NCBI GenBank assembly: GCA_021828475.1
Contig: JAJZIY010000015.1
Span: 1 to 58,762 of the forward strand
DNA length: 58,762 bases
DNA from: Actinomycetes bacterium
Lineage (GTDB): Bacteria; Actinomycetota; Acidimicrobiia; Acidimicrobiales; Palsa-688
Direction of reading: 5' to 3'
Part shown: positions 44,505 to 53,063 of the stretch, in pieces
How positions within the stretch are numbered: position 1 is the stretch's first letter
Layout: every line of letters starts with the position of its first letter
Position numbers and translations under genes: made by a program
Notes under the pieces: generated by a model
What the model was told of the DNA's origin: nothing
Databases searched by the model: none
What the model saw: only the letters and a program-made list of their open reading frames with translations

Positions 44505-45365
44505 TCAGGAAGCCGGTACCCCCGCTGCCTCCCGCTCCTCCTTGGAGCTCAACCGGCCACGGCTGACCACCTCGACCAGGTCGTCCACCGTCACTTCGCC
44601 CTTCTTGGCCTGCAGCACCACCTGACCGTGCGCCATGGCAACGAAGCGGTCACAGATCCGGTAGGCGTCGAACAGGTTGTGGGTGACCAGGATGCTTGTG
44701 ATGCCCCTCTCGCGAAGGTGGCGCAGGTAGTCGAAGAGAGCCTCGGTGGCCCGTACGGCCAGGGCGCTGGTCGGCTCGTCCAGGACCAACAGCGTCCGGT
44801 TGAAGTGCACTGCCCGGGCGATGGCGACAGCCTGCTTCTGCCCGCCCGATAGCTGGCCCACCAACTTGTCCGGGCTGTCGATACCCTCGATGGCCACGAT
44901 GGTCTTGAGCACCTCGGATGCGATCTCCCGCATCTCGCGCTGACGCATGAAGCCCATCGGCCCCACCATCTCGCGGCCCATGAAGATGTTGCGGGCGATG
45001 GTCATGGAGTCCACCAGGGCCGAGTTCTGGAAGATGGTCTCTATGCCGAGCTCGGCCGACGCCCGTCTGTCGGTCAGCTGCTTGACCTGGCCCATCCAGC
45101 GCAGCTCGCCCTCGTCAGGTTGCACCACGCCGGATATCACGTTGACGGTCGTGCTCTTGCCGGCTCCGTTGTCTCCCAGGAGGCCCACGATGTCGCCCTT
45201 GCGGACGTGGAGGCTCACGTCCTTGAGCACCTCCATGTTGCCGTAGCGCTTGGTGACCCGGTCCAGCTCCAGCAGCATGGGTGGCAGGCCCTGCTCCCCC
45301 GGTGCCATCCCGTCCGTCGACCCCGAGCCCACGTTCAGCACGATATCTCCAGCAGCCTGGTCCAT
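44505..45365 (-). CDS. Sugar ABC transporter ATP-binding protein (single-domain, RbsA/XylG-like)
   Basis: A 286-residue ATPase. Walker A LLGDNGAGKSTTVN, signature QLSGGQKQAVAIAR, Walker B LLVLDEPTSAL and H-loop VTHNLFDAYRI. A single NBD replaces the duplicated RbsA, as is common in actinobacterial CUT2 systems. AAGGAGG precedes the ATG. Last gene of the binding protein-permease-ATPase operon, convergent with iolG. Confidence 0.93.
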   Translation of the reverse strand: MDQAAGDIVLNVGSGSTDGMAPGEQGLPPMLLELDRVTKRYGNMEVLKDVSLHVRKGDIVGLLGDNGAGKSTTVNVISGVVQPDEGELRWMGQVKQLTDRRASAELGIETIFQNSALVDSMTIARNIFMGREMVGPMGFMRQREMREIASEVLKTIVAIEGIDSPDKLVGQLSGGQKQAVAIARAVHFNRTLLVLDEPTSALAVRATEALFDYLRHLRERGITSILVTHNLFDAYRICDRFVAMAHGQVVLQAKKGEVTVDDLVEVVSRGRLSSKEEREAAGVPAS

Positions 45366-45383
45366 ATACCCTCCTTGTCCGCC

Positions 45384-46424
45384 TCAGGTCCGCCGAGCCT
45401 GTAGGTACTGGTACATCACGGCCGCCGCGATCACCAGGGCGCCCACGAACGCTGTGAGGTAGAAGCCCGGGGCGCTCAGGAGCAGCAGGACGTCCTGGAT
45501 CCAGTACAACAGGATGGCTCCCAGGAAGATGCCGAGGACCGTGCCCCGCCCACCCGTCAGCGCGGCGCCACCGATGACACAGGCGGCAATGGCCTCGAGC
45601 GGGATCGTCGAGTTGACCTCGGGCGAAACGTCGCCCACGTTGGCGGCAGCCAGGATCCCGGCCAGGGCTGCCAAGCCGCCTGCCAGGGAGAAGGCGATCA
45701 TCTTGGCCCGGAACACGTCCACCCCGCTCGAGATGGCCGCCTGGGGACCGCCCCCGGCGGCGAATATGTGGTTGCCCAGGGCATGGCGCTGCAGCAGGGC
45801 CCATGCGGCTATGCAGATGCCCACGAACCAGACCATCTCGCCTGCCATCCACCCGAAGGAGCCGTTTGTGAGCACCATGAACGAGTTTGGCGGCGTGAAA
45901 ACCTGGGACGAGGCACCGTGGAAGAAGAGGGCCGCCGCCTCCCAGATGCCCATGGTGCCCAAGGTGGTGATGAACGACGGTATGTGCAGGCGGAGGGTGA
46001 TGAGCCCGTTGAGGAACCCGATGCCGGTCCCGATGGCGAGCCCGATGACGGCGCAGAGCCAGATGTCTATGTGGTAGTCCTGGTAGATCTGAGCCATCAT
46101 CAGCGAGCTGAAGAGGTAGTTCGCTCCGACGGAGAGGTCGAACTCCCCGGCGATCATCAAGATGCCAACCCCCACCGCGACAACCCCCAGGAGGGGGATG
46201 GTCTGGAAGGCCACGAGCAGGTTGGCCGTCGAGGTGAAGGCGAACGTGCCCGGGTCGGCCAGAGAGAAGATGATACTGGCTACCTGGAGGATGAGGAAGA
46301 TGGCGAGTATGTCGACGGCCGACTGTTGGAGCCGGTACTGGAACCCGGGGCTCCTCCTCATCGACCCCATGCGGGCACCGAAACCGAGCGGTCCGCCCGG
46401 TGCAGGTGCCAGGGTTTGTGCCAT
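45384..46424 (-). CDS. Sugar ABC transporter permease (RbsC/CUT2 type)
   Basis: A 346-residue membrane protein with 8-10 helices. VGVGILMIAGEFDLSVGANY is the CUT2 permease signature, and IGGAALTGGRGTVLGIFLGA the second conserved loop. It forms a homodimeric channel with the downstream ATPase. It starts 92 bp after the binding-protein gene. Confidence 0.93.
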   Translation of the reverse strand: MAQTLAPAPGGPLGFGARMGSMRRSPGFQYRLQQSAVDILAIFLILQVASIIFSLADPGTFAFTSTANLLVAFQTIPLLGVVAVGVGILMIAGEFDLSVGANYLFSSLMMAQIYQDYHIDIWLCAVIGLAIGTGIGFLNGLITLRLHIPSFITTLGTMGIWEAAALFFHGASSQVFTPPNSFMVLTNGSFGWMAGEMVWFVGICIAAWALLQRHALGNHIFAAGGGPQAAISSGVDVFRAKMIAFSLAGGLAALAGILAAANVGDVSPEVNSTIPLEAIAACVIGGAALTGGRGTVLGIFLGAILLYWIQDVLLLLSAPGFYLTAFVGALVIAAAVMYQYLQARRT

Positions 46425-46516
46425 GCCTCATGCCTCCAGGTAGAACAATACAGTGCTACTGCGGGATGACAGGCCCCTCGCAGGGCCTGCTCGTTGCAGC
46501 CGTTACCGGCCGAGCG

Positions 46517-47539
46517 CTACTGGTAGTTGGGGACCAACGGCGCCAGGGACTTGACGTTCTTGCTTGTGATCAAGGCGTTGTCACTGGTGTTGATGTTGAA
46601 GGGGGCCACGCCGTACTTGAGGAGCAGGGCGATCTCCTGCACCGAGTCGAAGCCCTGGGCATAGGGCTCCTGGTTGATGGAGACCGTGATGCTCCCGTTC
46701 TCCAAGCCGGTGAGGATGGAGGGGAAGGACAGGTCGAAGCCACCGATGGGGATCTTGAGGCCCACCTCGTGGGTGGCGGCGACAGCCTCGGACAGCGGGG
46801 TGCCGCCCAGGGCGATCAGCACGTTGGTGTTCTTGTGGCCGAGCAGGTACTGCACCATGGTGGCCTTGGCCGGGGCCTGGTTGTCACCCGTGCCGAGCTC
46901 GTCACAGGTGATGCCGAGCTTGCCCAGCACGCTGTCCACGCCGGCCCGACGACCGATGGCGTAGCTCTCCTGGGGCGTCTCCACCGGGCAGAAGACGTGG
47001 TCGCCCTTCTTGACGAGGCCCTTCTGCACCATGTAATTGGCAACTTCGGCGCCGGCGGAAAACTCCGTCTGGCCGATGTAGGTGGAGATGCATGGGCTTG
47101 TATAGGTCTGGTTGACGGCGATGAAGGGTAGGCCTGCCTTGACGACGGCACAGGCCGCATTCGCGACGGCGGCGTCGGGCGTCTTGGCGATGACGCCGGC
47201 GTAATGGCTGGCGATGGCCGTCTTGATCTGGCTCGTAGCCGTCGAGTCTGAGTTGTCGGCGAAATCGATTGTGAGGTTCAGACCGAACAGCTGCGCCGCC
47301 GCCTTGGCCCCGTTCTCCAGCGGGACGAAGAACGAGTTGCTCTCCGGGTCGTATATGTCCAGCAGGACCTTTTTGCCCTGGATATTGTAACCACCGGCAA
47401 TGCTCGCGTAACTGACCTTGTGCAGTGCTGGTCTCGCCGCCGATGCGACTGCGCTCGGGACCGACAACCCCACTGCGGTGGCGGTGGCTGCGGCGATGGC
47501 ACCCAGTGCAGACCCCCACTTCATGCGTCTAGCAACCAT
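46517..47539 (-). CDS. Sugar-binding protein of a CUT2 ABC transporter (RbsB-like)
   Basis: A 340-residue periplasmic-binding-protein type 4 domain with a Sec signal peptide (residues ~1-34, AIAAATATAVGLSVPSAVAS). It has the alternating fold pattern, with VIAKTPDAAVANAACAVVKAGLP and PIGGFDLSFPSILTGLENGS. AAAGGAGAGGA precedes the ATG. As the lead gene in the iol region it probably captures myo-inositol or a related cyclitol. Ligand specificity is inferred from context. Confidence 0.9.
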   Translation of the reverse strand: MVARRMKWGSALGAIAAATATAVGLSVPSAVASAARPALHKVSYASIAGGYNIQGKKVLLDIYDPESNSFFVPLENGAKAAAQLFGLNLTIDFADNSDSTATSQIKTAIASHYAGVIAKTPDAAVANAACAVVKAGLPFIAVNQTYTSPCISTYIGQTEFSAGAEVANYMVQKGLVKKGDHVFCPVETPQESYAIGRRAGVDSVLGKLGITCDELGTGDNQAPAKATMVQYLLGHKNTNVLIALGGTPLSEAVAATHEVGLKIPIGGFDLSFPSILTGLENGSITVSINQEPYAQGFDSVQEIALLLKYGVAPFNINTSDNALITSKNVKSLAPLVPNYQ

Positions 47540-47764
47540 ATAGATTCCTCTCCTTTGGAAATGGGCCGCAGCTGCCGGGGCAAAGGCGCTGGCCGGTCTC
47601 GGGCGGGCGGCCCCACCAACCTGGGTGCGACCGGCTCCGTGCTGGACCTGCCTGACGATCTCCCTCGGTGACTTCGCGTGCCTAACCTCACTACGAGGCT
47701 CCCCCGGGGCTACAACCGAGAGCCGGTGCTCCCCAAACCAGGTGGTTCTTGCCTGGTGAGTCGA

Positions 47765-47793
47765 AGCATAGCCAGGGTGTCCAGACCTGTCAA
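47765..47793 (-). promoter_or_regulatory. Strong promoter of the CUT2 ABC transporter operon
   Basis: Minus strand: TTGACA (47793-47788), exactly 17 bp, TATGCT (47770-47765). Confidence 0.7.
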
Positions 47794-47804
47794 GACATCT
47801 GGAC
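47779..47804. promoter_or_regulatory. Inverted repeat overlapping the ABC promoter: candidate IclR operator
   Basis: GTCCAGA (47779-47785) and TCTGGAC (47798-47804) are perfect 7-bp arms around a 12-bp centre. The centre contains the -35 box of the minus promoter. Binding here would block transporter expression. That the adjacent IclR protein binds it is inferred. Confidence 0.5.
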
Positions 47805-47818
47805 GACTATCTGCAATG

Positions 47819-47846
47819 TGGACATGAAGGCTTCGATGTGTATAAT
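47819..47846 (+). promoter_or_regulatory. Leaderless promoter of the IclR gene
   Basis: TGGACA (47819-47824), 16 bp, consensus TATAAT (47841-47846), then eight bases to the ATG. No Shine-Dalgarno sequence, so the message is probably leaderless or nearly so. Confidence 0.6.
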
Positions 47847-47854
47847 CAGCCGCC

Positions 47855-48655
47855 ATGGCCGCACCTGTGGTGAAGGTCCTCCGAAAGGCCGCAGCCATCC
47901 TGGGCGTGCTGGCAGCGGAGCCCGACTTGACGCCGGCCGAGGTGGCCGCCGCCACCGGCGAGCCGCGGCCTACCATTTACCGGCTCCTCCAGGACCTCGC
48001 AGTCCTGGGCTACGTGGAGGAGGGCCAGAGGTCGGGCAGCTACCGGCTGGGCCTGGAGCTGTTCCACCTCGGCTCGTCGGTCGGGCTGCGCCTCGACGTG
48101 CGCGACGCGGCCGCCCCTGTGATGTCCGAGCTGCACAAGTCCCTCGAGGAAACCGTCTACCTGGTGGTACGCCGCGGCCGCGAGGCGGTGTGCATCGAGC
48201 GCATCGAGGGATTGCGGATCCGCTCCATGGCTCTACAGCTCGGGGGGTCCCTGCCCCTGCACCTGGGGGCAGGCCCACGGGTGCTACTGGCCTACGAGGG
48301 GCGCGATGTCTGGGACGAGTACCTCGAGGGAGCCGACACGCGAGCGCTCACCGCGCGCACACCGACCAACCGGACCGCCATCCTGTCGTTGCTCGAAGAA
48401 GTACGGAGCCTTGGCTACGCGGTGAGCGACGAGGACGTGACCCTCGGGATCACTTCCGTGGGAGCACCCGTTTTCGACCACACGGGCGCCGTGTGCGCCG
48501 CCCTGTCGATCGGTGGCCTACGCTCGGCCGTGCTCGGCGAGGACGACGGGAGGCGAGCGGTTGAACTGGTCACCCAGGGGGCGGCCGAGGTGTCCCGCCG
48601 CATGGGGTCCCTAGGCACCGCTGCGAGGCCGAGCGACGAAGTTGCCAAGCCGTGA
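47855..48655 (+). CDS. IclR-family transcriptional regulator
   Basis: A 266-residue regulator. Winged helix in residues ~5-65 (LTPAEVAAATGEPRPTIYRL). The C-terminal IclR effector domain begins near LFHLGSSVGLRLDVRDAAAP and includes VCAALSIGGLRSAV. It divides the CUT2 transporter operon (minus) from the IolE-Gfo operon (plus) and probably controls both, with a cyclitol or keto-cyclitol as ligand (inferred). Confidence 0.92.
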   Translation: MAAPVVKVLRKAAAILGVLAAEPDLTPAEVAAATGEPRPTIYRLLQDLAVLGYVEEGQRSGSYRLGLELFHLGSSVGLRLDVRDAAAPVMSELHKSLEETVYLVVRRGREAVCIERIEGLRIRSMALQLGGSLPLHLGAGPRVLLAYEGRDVWDEYLEGADTRALTARTPTNRTAILSLLEEVRSLGYAVSDEDVTLGITSVGAPVFDHTGAVCAALSIGGLRSAVLGEDDGRRAVELVTQGAAEVSRRMGSLGTAARPSDEVAKP

Positions 48656-48692
48656 CCGGCCAAACGGGCGCGGGCCGACAAGGAGGACGTAC

Positions 48693-49613
48693 ATGAGCAC
48701 ATCTGGTACTTCACTGCCCAAGATCTACCTCGGCAGCTGCCCGGACTCCTGGGGCGTCTGGTTCCCCGACGACCCCAGGCAGACCCCGTGGTGGCGGTTC
48801 CTGGACGAGCTGGCAGCGGCAGGTTACGAGTGGTTGGAGCTGGGGCCGCACGGCTACCTGCCGACCGACCCGGTCCAGCTGAGCGATGAGGTGGCCAAGC
48901 GCAACCTCGAGGTCTCGGGGGCGGGCGTGTTCGGGGCCCTCTACCGGGAAGACCGATGGGAGGCCGACCTGGCCGAAGCCGAGAAGGTGGCCTCCCTGGT
49001 GCACGCCCTGGGCGCCCGCTACCTCATATACCTTCCAGAGGGTTACCGGGACATGGAGGGTAACGACACCTACGCCCGCGAGCTGGACGAGGACGACTGG
49101 CGGCGCATGGTCACCCGGATGGACGAGGTCGGCAGGGTGGTAAAGGAGGAGCACGGCGTGCAGCTCGTGTTCCACCCCCACGCCGACGCCCACGTGGGCC
49201 GCCAGGACCAGGTCGAGCGGTTCCTGAACGAGACGGACCCCAACTACGTGTCGCTCTGCCTGGACACGGGCCACATCGCCTACTGCGGGGGCGACAATGT
49301 CTCGATCATCGAGCGTTACCCCGAACGCATCGGGTACGTGCACCTGAAGCAAGCCGACCCCACCATCCTGGCCATGGTGGCGGCCGAGGACCTGTGCTTC
49401 GCCGAGGCCGTACGGCGGGGGGCGATGTGCGAGCCCCCCAACGGCGTGCCGGCCATGGAGCCGTTGCTCGAGGCGCTGGGCCGCCTGGGCACGGACCTGT
49501 TCGCCATCGTGGAACAGGACATGTACCCCTGTGACCCCGGCGCACCCCTGCCCGTGGCCACCCGTACCCGGAAGTACTTCAACAATTACGGCCTCGGAGG
49601 GACCAGACGATGA
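48693..49613 (+). CDS. Inosose dehydratase-like TIM barrel (IolE-type)
   Basis: A 306-residue xylose-isomerase-like enzyme. CPDSWGVWFPDDPRQTPWW is the IolE-type N-terminus. Metal-site motifs: VFHPHADAHVG, LCLDTGHIAYCGGD, GYVHLKQ and the late IVEQDMYP. It dehydrates 2-keto-myo-inositol to trihydroxycyclohexanedione. ATG at 48693 with AAGGAGGA; the earlier in-frame reading from 48642 overlaps iclR. Its stop overlaps the next gene (ATGA). This is the best IolE candidate in the window. Confidence 0.88.
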   Translation: MSTSGTSLPKIYLGSCPDSWGVWFPDDPRQTPWWRFLDELAAAGYEWLELGPHGYLPTDPVQLSDEVAKRNLEVSGAGVFGALYREDRWEADLAEAEKVASLVHALGARYLIYLPEGYRDMEGNDTYARELDEDDWRRMVTRMDEVGRVVKEEHGVQLVFHPHADAHVGRQDQVERFLNETDPNYVSLCLDTGHIAYCGGDNVSIIERYPERIGYVHLKQADPTILAMVAAEDLCFAEAVRRGAMCEPPNGVPAMEPLLEALGRLGTDLFAIVEQDMYPCDPGAPLPVATRTRKYFNNYGLGGTRR

Positions 49614-50611
49614 AGACCATTGGTGTGATCGGGACCGGCAACATGGGGGCGGACCACGCCCGCCGTCTCTCGGGCAAGGTATCGGGCGCCCGGGTGGCGA
49701 CCGTGTTCGACGTCGACCAGGCCCGGGCCGGGGAGGTGGCCAGGTCCATCGGGGCGACGGCCGTGGCCCGGGCCCAGGACGTCATCGACCACCCGGAGGT
49801 CGACGCGGTGGTCATCGCCACCCCGGGCGAGACCCATGCCGAGCTGACCATGGCCGCCATAGGGGCGGGCAAGCCGGTGCTTTGCGAGAAGCCCCTGGCG
49901 CCGACCACGGCCGAGTGCCTCCAGGTGCTGAAGGCCGAGCAGTCCTGCGGCAAGCACCTGGTCCAGGTGGGCTTCATGCGCCGCTTCGACCACGGCTACC
50001 AGGAGGTCAAGTCGGTCGTCGAAGGAGGCGACATCGGCGACGTGCTGATCGTGCACTGCCTGCACCGCAACCCGACCGTCCCCCCGTCGTTCACCAGCGA
50101 CATGTCCCTCACCGACTCGGTGGTGCACGAGATCGACGTGGCCCGGTGGTTGTCGGGCGAGGAGATCGTGTCCACCTCCGTGGTCCCCGTCCGGCGCAGC
50201 CCGCTCGCCGCGCCCGGTCTGCGGGACCCCCAACTGGTCCTGCTGGAGTCCTCCTCAGGCGTGGTGGTCGACGTCGAGGTGTTCGTCAACGCCCGCTACG
50301 CCTACGACGTGCGCTGCGAGGTCGTTGGCTCGCTCGGCGTGGCCTCCCTGGAGACCCCCACGGTGTCGGCGGTGCGCCGGGACGGCATGAGCCGCTCGGT
50401 GGTACCCGACAACTGGCGCACCCGCTTCGGCGGCGCCTATCTAGCCGAGCTGCAGGCCTGGGTGGACGGCTTGGAAGCGGGCAGCGCGGACGGCCCGAGC
50501 GCCTGGGACGGCTATGCCGCCACGGCCGTAGCCGAGAGCTGCCTGCGCTCGCTGGAGAGCGGCGAGCGCACCAGGGTCGAGCTTGTCGACAAGCCGGCCT
50601 TCTACAACTAG
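49610..50611 (+). CDS. Inositol 2-dehydrogenase-like oxidoreductase (Gfo/Idh/MocA)
   Basis: A 333-residue dehydrogenase. IGVIGTGNMGADHARRLS nucleotide motif, VLCEKPLAPT catalytic Lys, and SVVHEIDVARWLSGEE with the His/Asp pair. FGGAYLAELQAWVDGLEAG near the C-terminus matches the IolG tail pattern. Coupled to the IolE-type gene. It probably makes inosose, possibly from a stereoisomer different from the substrate of the 43453 gene. Confidence 0.88.
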   Translation: MKTIGVIGTGNMGADHARRLSGKVSGARVATVFDVDQARAGEVARSIGATAVARAQDVIDHPEVDAVVIATPGETHAELTMAAIGAGKPVLCEKPLAPTTAECLQVLKAEQSCGKHLVQVGFMRRFDHGYQEVKSVVEGGDIGDVLIVHCLHRNPTVPPSFTSDMSLTDSVVHEIDVARWLSGEEIVSTSVVPVRRSPLAAPGLRDPQLVLLESSSGVVVDVEVFVNARYAYDVRCEVVGSLGVASLETPTVSAVRRDGMSRSVVPDNWRTRFGGAYLAELQAWVDGLEAGSADGPSAWDGYAATAVAESCLRSLESGERTRVELVDKPAFYN

Positions 50612-50620
50612 GAGCAGACA

Positions 50621-51808
50621 TTGAGCACAGGAGATGGCACACAGCCGGCCCCCCTGGGCGTCGCCGTGGTGGGCTTCGGCTGGATGGCCAGAGCCCACAC
50701 CCAGGCCTACCTGAGGGTGCTGCACCACTTCCCCGCCCTCGGCCTCCGGCCTCGACTGGTCAGCGCCGTCGACGACGTGCCCGGCCGGGCCGAGGCAGCG
50801 GCCCGGCAGTTTGGCTTCGCCTCGGCGGGGACAGATTGGCACGCCGTGCTTGACGACCCCGGCGTCCATGCCGTGAGCATCACCGCCCCCAACTGGTTGC
50901 ACCGAGAGATAGCGGTGGCCATGGCCGAGGCGGGCAAGCACATCTGGCTGGAGAAGCCGGCCGGGCTCGGCCTGCAGGACACGACCGCAATAGCCGAGGC
51001 CGTCCGTGCCAACGCCGTGCAGTCCACCATCGGCTTCAACTACCGCAACGCCCCGGCCGTCGTGGCAGCGCGCGAGATGGTCCGCAACGGGACCATCGGA
51101 CGGGTGACCCACGCCCGCTTCCAGCTTTTCAGTGACTACGCCGCCCATCCGGAGGGGGCGCTGACGTGGCGCTACCAGTTGGAACGCGGTGGGCGGGGCG
51201 TCGTGGGCGACCTCGGCTCGCACGGGGTGGACCTGGTGCGCTTCGTGCTGGGGGAGGTGGGAGCGGTCATGGCGGACACGGCAATCTTCGTGCCCGAGCG
51301 GGCCGTGCCCACCGGCCCCACCGAGGGCCACGCCCGGGTGAGCGGGGGCGCCATGGGGCGCGTGGAAAACGAGGACTACCTGGGGTGCCTGCTGCGCATG
51401 CGGGACGGTGCACGGGTCGTCCTCGAGGCCTGCCGGGTGTCGGTGGGCGAGCAGAACAACTACGGCTTCCAGGTGCACGGCACCGAGGGCGCGTTGTACT
51501 GGGACTTCCGCCGCATGGGCGAGCTGGGCACAAGCCTGGGCAAGTCGTTCCAGGACCAGCCGGTGTGCACGGCCTACGTCGGCCCGGGCGCTGGCGAGTA
51601 CGGCGCCTTCCAACCCGGTTCGGGCATAGCCATGAGCTATGACGACCTGAAGGTGGTGGAGTGCTACAACTTCCTGCGCTCGGTCGCCAAGGGGCGCCCG
51701 CACGGGGCGACCATCGAGGACGCCCTGCGGGCGGCCGAGGTGCTCGAAGCCGCCCTCAGCTCCGCCGACAGCGGGACATGGGCCGCCGTAGCGTCCGGCC
51801 CGGCTTAG
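50621..51808 (+). CDS. Gfo/Idh/MocA-family oxidoreductase (long form)
   Basis: A 395-residue dehydrogenase, longer than its paralogues. VAVVGFGWMARAHTQAYLRV nucleotide motif, IWLEKPAGLGL, and VGDLGSHGVDLVRFVLGEV, the substrate-site segment. QNNYGFQVHGTEGALYWDF in the C-terminal sheet. TTG start with TAGGAG upstream, ten bases after the previous stop. The family includes scyllo-inositol and other cyclitol/sugar dehydrogenases. Confidence 0.88.
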   Translation: MSTGDGTQPAPLGVAVVGFGWMARAHTQAYLRVLHHFPALGLRPRLVSAVDDVPGRAEAAARQFGFASAGTDWHAVLDDPGVHAVSITAPNWLHREIAVAMAEAGKHIWLEKPAGLGLQDTTAIAEAVRANAVQSTIGFNYRNAPAVVAAREMVRNGTIGRVTHARFQLFSDYAAHPEGALTWRYQLERGGRGVVGDLGSHGVDLVRFVLGEVGAVMADTAIFVPERAVPTGPTEGHARVSGGAMGRVENEDYLGCLLRMRDGARVVLEACRVSVGEQNNYGFQVHGTEGALYWDFRRMGELGTSLGKSFQDQPVCTAYVGPGAGEYGAFQPGSGIAMSYDDLKVVECYNFLRSVAKGRPHGATIEDALRAAEVLEAALSSADSGTWAAVASGPA

Positions 51809-51855
51809 GCGCCTCGCCAACCTGTGCAGGTAGGCCCCACCAAGGGAGCACCCCA

Positions 51856-51999
51856 ATGACCCGAGATGGCATACCCCGGCGTCGCCGGACCGTCCCTGCG
51901 CCACCGCACCGGCGCGATGGCCACCGGCGCCACGCGCGCCACATCCGGTGCCCGGCCCGTGCAGCCAGCCTGTCCATGGCACAGGGCGAGACGCCATGA
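51856..51999 (+). CDS. Small Arg/His-rich ORF coupled to the next dehydrogenase
   Basis: A 47-codon ORF (MTRDGIPRRRRTVPAPPHRR at the N-terminus) with AAGGGAG before its ATG. Its TGA overlaps the ATG of the next gene (ATGA). It could be a translated leader that couples expression across the 187-bp gap, or a chance ORF in GC-rich DNA. No homologue is recognised. Confidence 0.3.
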   Translation: MTRDGIPRRRRTVPAPPHRRDGHRRHARHIRCPARAASLSMAQGETP

Positions 52000-53045
52000 C
52001 GGTCCGTTGGGGAGTGCTGTCCACCGCCGCCATCGGCAAGGTGGTGGTGAACGCCCTGGGCACCTCGGACGTCGCCCGCTTCGTAGCCGTCGCCAGCCGG
52101 GACGGGGCCAAAGCGGCCGCATTTGCCGCCGAGGTGGGCCTGGGACGCAGCTGGGGCTCGTACGAGCAACTGCTGGCCGACGACGAGGTGGACGCCGTCT
52201 ACATCAGCCTGCCCGTCTCCATGCACACGGAGTGGACGCTCGAGGCACTGCGCGCCGGCAAGCACGTGCTTTGTGAGAAGCCCTTCGCCACTAGGGCCGC
52301 CGACGCCGCAGCCTGCTTCGACGCCGCCCAGGCGGCCGGCAGGACCTGCGCCGAGGGACTGATGTGGCGCCACCACCCCCAGACCCACCTCGCCCGGGCG
52401 CTGGTCGACGGTGGGGCGATCGGCCGGGTGGTGCTCGTCCGCGCGGCTCTGAGCGTAAGCGTCCCGCCGGGCGACATCCGCCGCACCGGCCGCCTGGGGG
52501 GTGGCGCCTCTCTCGACCTGGGCTGCTACTGCGTAAGTGCCGTCCGGCTGTTCGGAGGCCAACCGCTCTCGGTTGCCGCAGCCCAGGTGGTCGACACGGC
52601 ACCGGGCGCCGAGGGGTCCGACCTGCGCCTGGCGGCCACGCTCAGCCTGCCCGGCGACGCGCTGGCCCAGTTCGACGTGGCCCTCGACTACCCCCGCCGG
52701 GACGAGCTCGAGGTGGTCGGCACCGAAGGCCGGCTCAGGCTCCCTGACCCCTGGCTGTGCCGCTTGGGCCACCTCGAGCTGGAGCGCGGGGGCACTTTCG
52801 AGCGCCTGCCCGCCGACCCGGAAGGCCGCTACGGCCTGGGTGACCCGGCCGACCCGGACAACGACGACGCCTACCGCATCGAGCTGGAAGCGGTCTCGGC
52901 CGCCATCGAGGGCAGCGCCACCGCCGGGTTCGGGCGGACGGACGCAGTGGACCAGGCCGCAGTCATCGAGGCCGTGCGCAGCGCAGCTGCGACCGGGACC
53001 GTCGTCAGGCCTCCAGGCACGGCACCGGGGACCTGTCCGGCCTGA
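51996..53045 (+). CDS. Gfo/Idh/MocA-family oxidoreductase (dihydrodiol dehydrogenase-like)
   Basis: A 349-residue dehydrogenase. WGVLSTAAIGKVVVNALG nucleotide motif (GxxxxG-type), VLCEKPFATRA catalytic Lys, EGLMWRHHPQTHLA and GGGASLDLGCYCVSA. The EALM/DLGCY pattern groups it with the 33330 gene rather than with IolG. The ATG at 51996 overlaps the small ORF stop; the upstream extension is not supported. Confidence 0.87.
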   Translation: MTVRWGVLSTAAIGKVVVNALGTSDVARFVAVASRDGAKAAAFAAEVGLGRSWGSYEQLLADDEVDAVYISLPVSMHTEWTLEALRAGKHVLCEKPFATRAADAAACFDAAQAAGRTCAEGLMWRHHPQTHLARALVDGGAIGRVVLVRAALSVSVPPGDIRRTGRLGGGASLDLGCYCVSAVRLFGGQPLSVAAAQVVDTAPGAEGSDLRLAATLSLPGDALAQFDVALDYPRRDELEVVGTEGRLRLPDPWLCRLGHLELERGGTFERLPADPEGRYGLGDPADPDNDDAYRIELEAVSAAIEGSATAGFGRTDAVDQAAVIEAVRSAAATGTVVRPPGTAPGTCPA

Positions 53046-53063
53046 CTACGAAAGGAGGACCAC

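Larger units (their letters stand above)
47540..47854. other. Divergent control region between the ABC operon and the IclR gene
   Basis: 315 bp containing back-to-back promoters (minus 47765-47793, plus 47819-47846) and an inverted repeat overlapping the minus -35 box. The ABC transcript has a leader of about 220 nt, in which I see no known riboswitch. Confidence 0.6.

Noticed and set aside
38270..47800. TGTCAA-like words upstream of several iol transcription units as a shared operator
   Set aside because: Most of them are simply the reverse complement of TTGACA -35 boxes, so they do not show a common regulator site.
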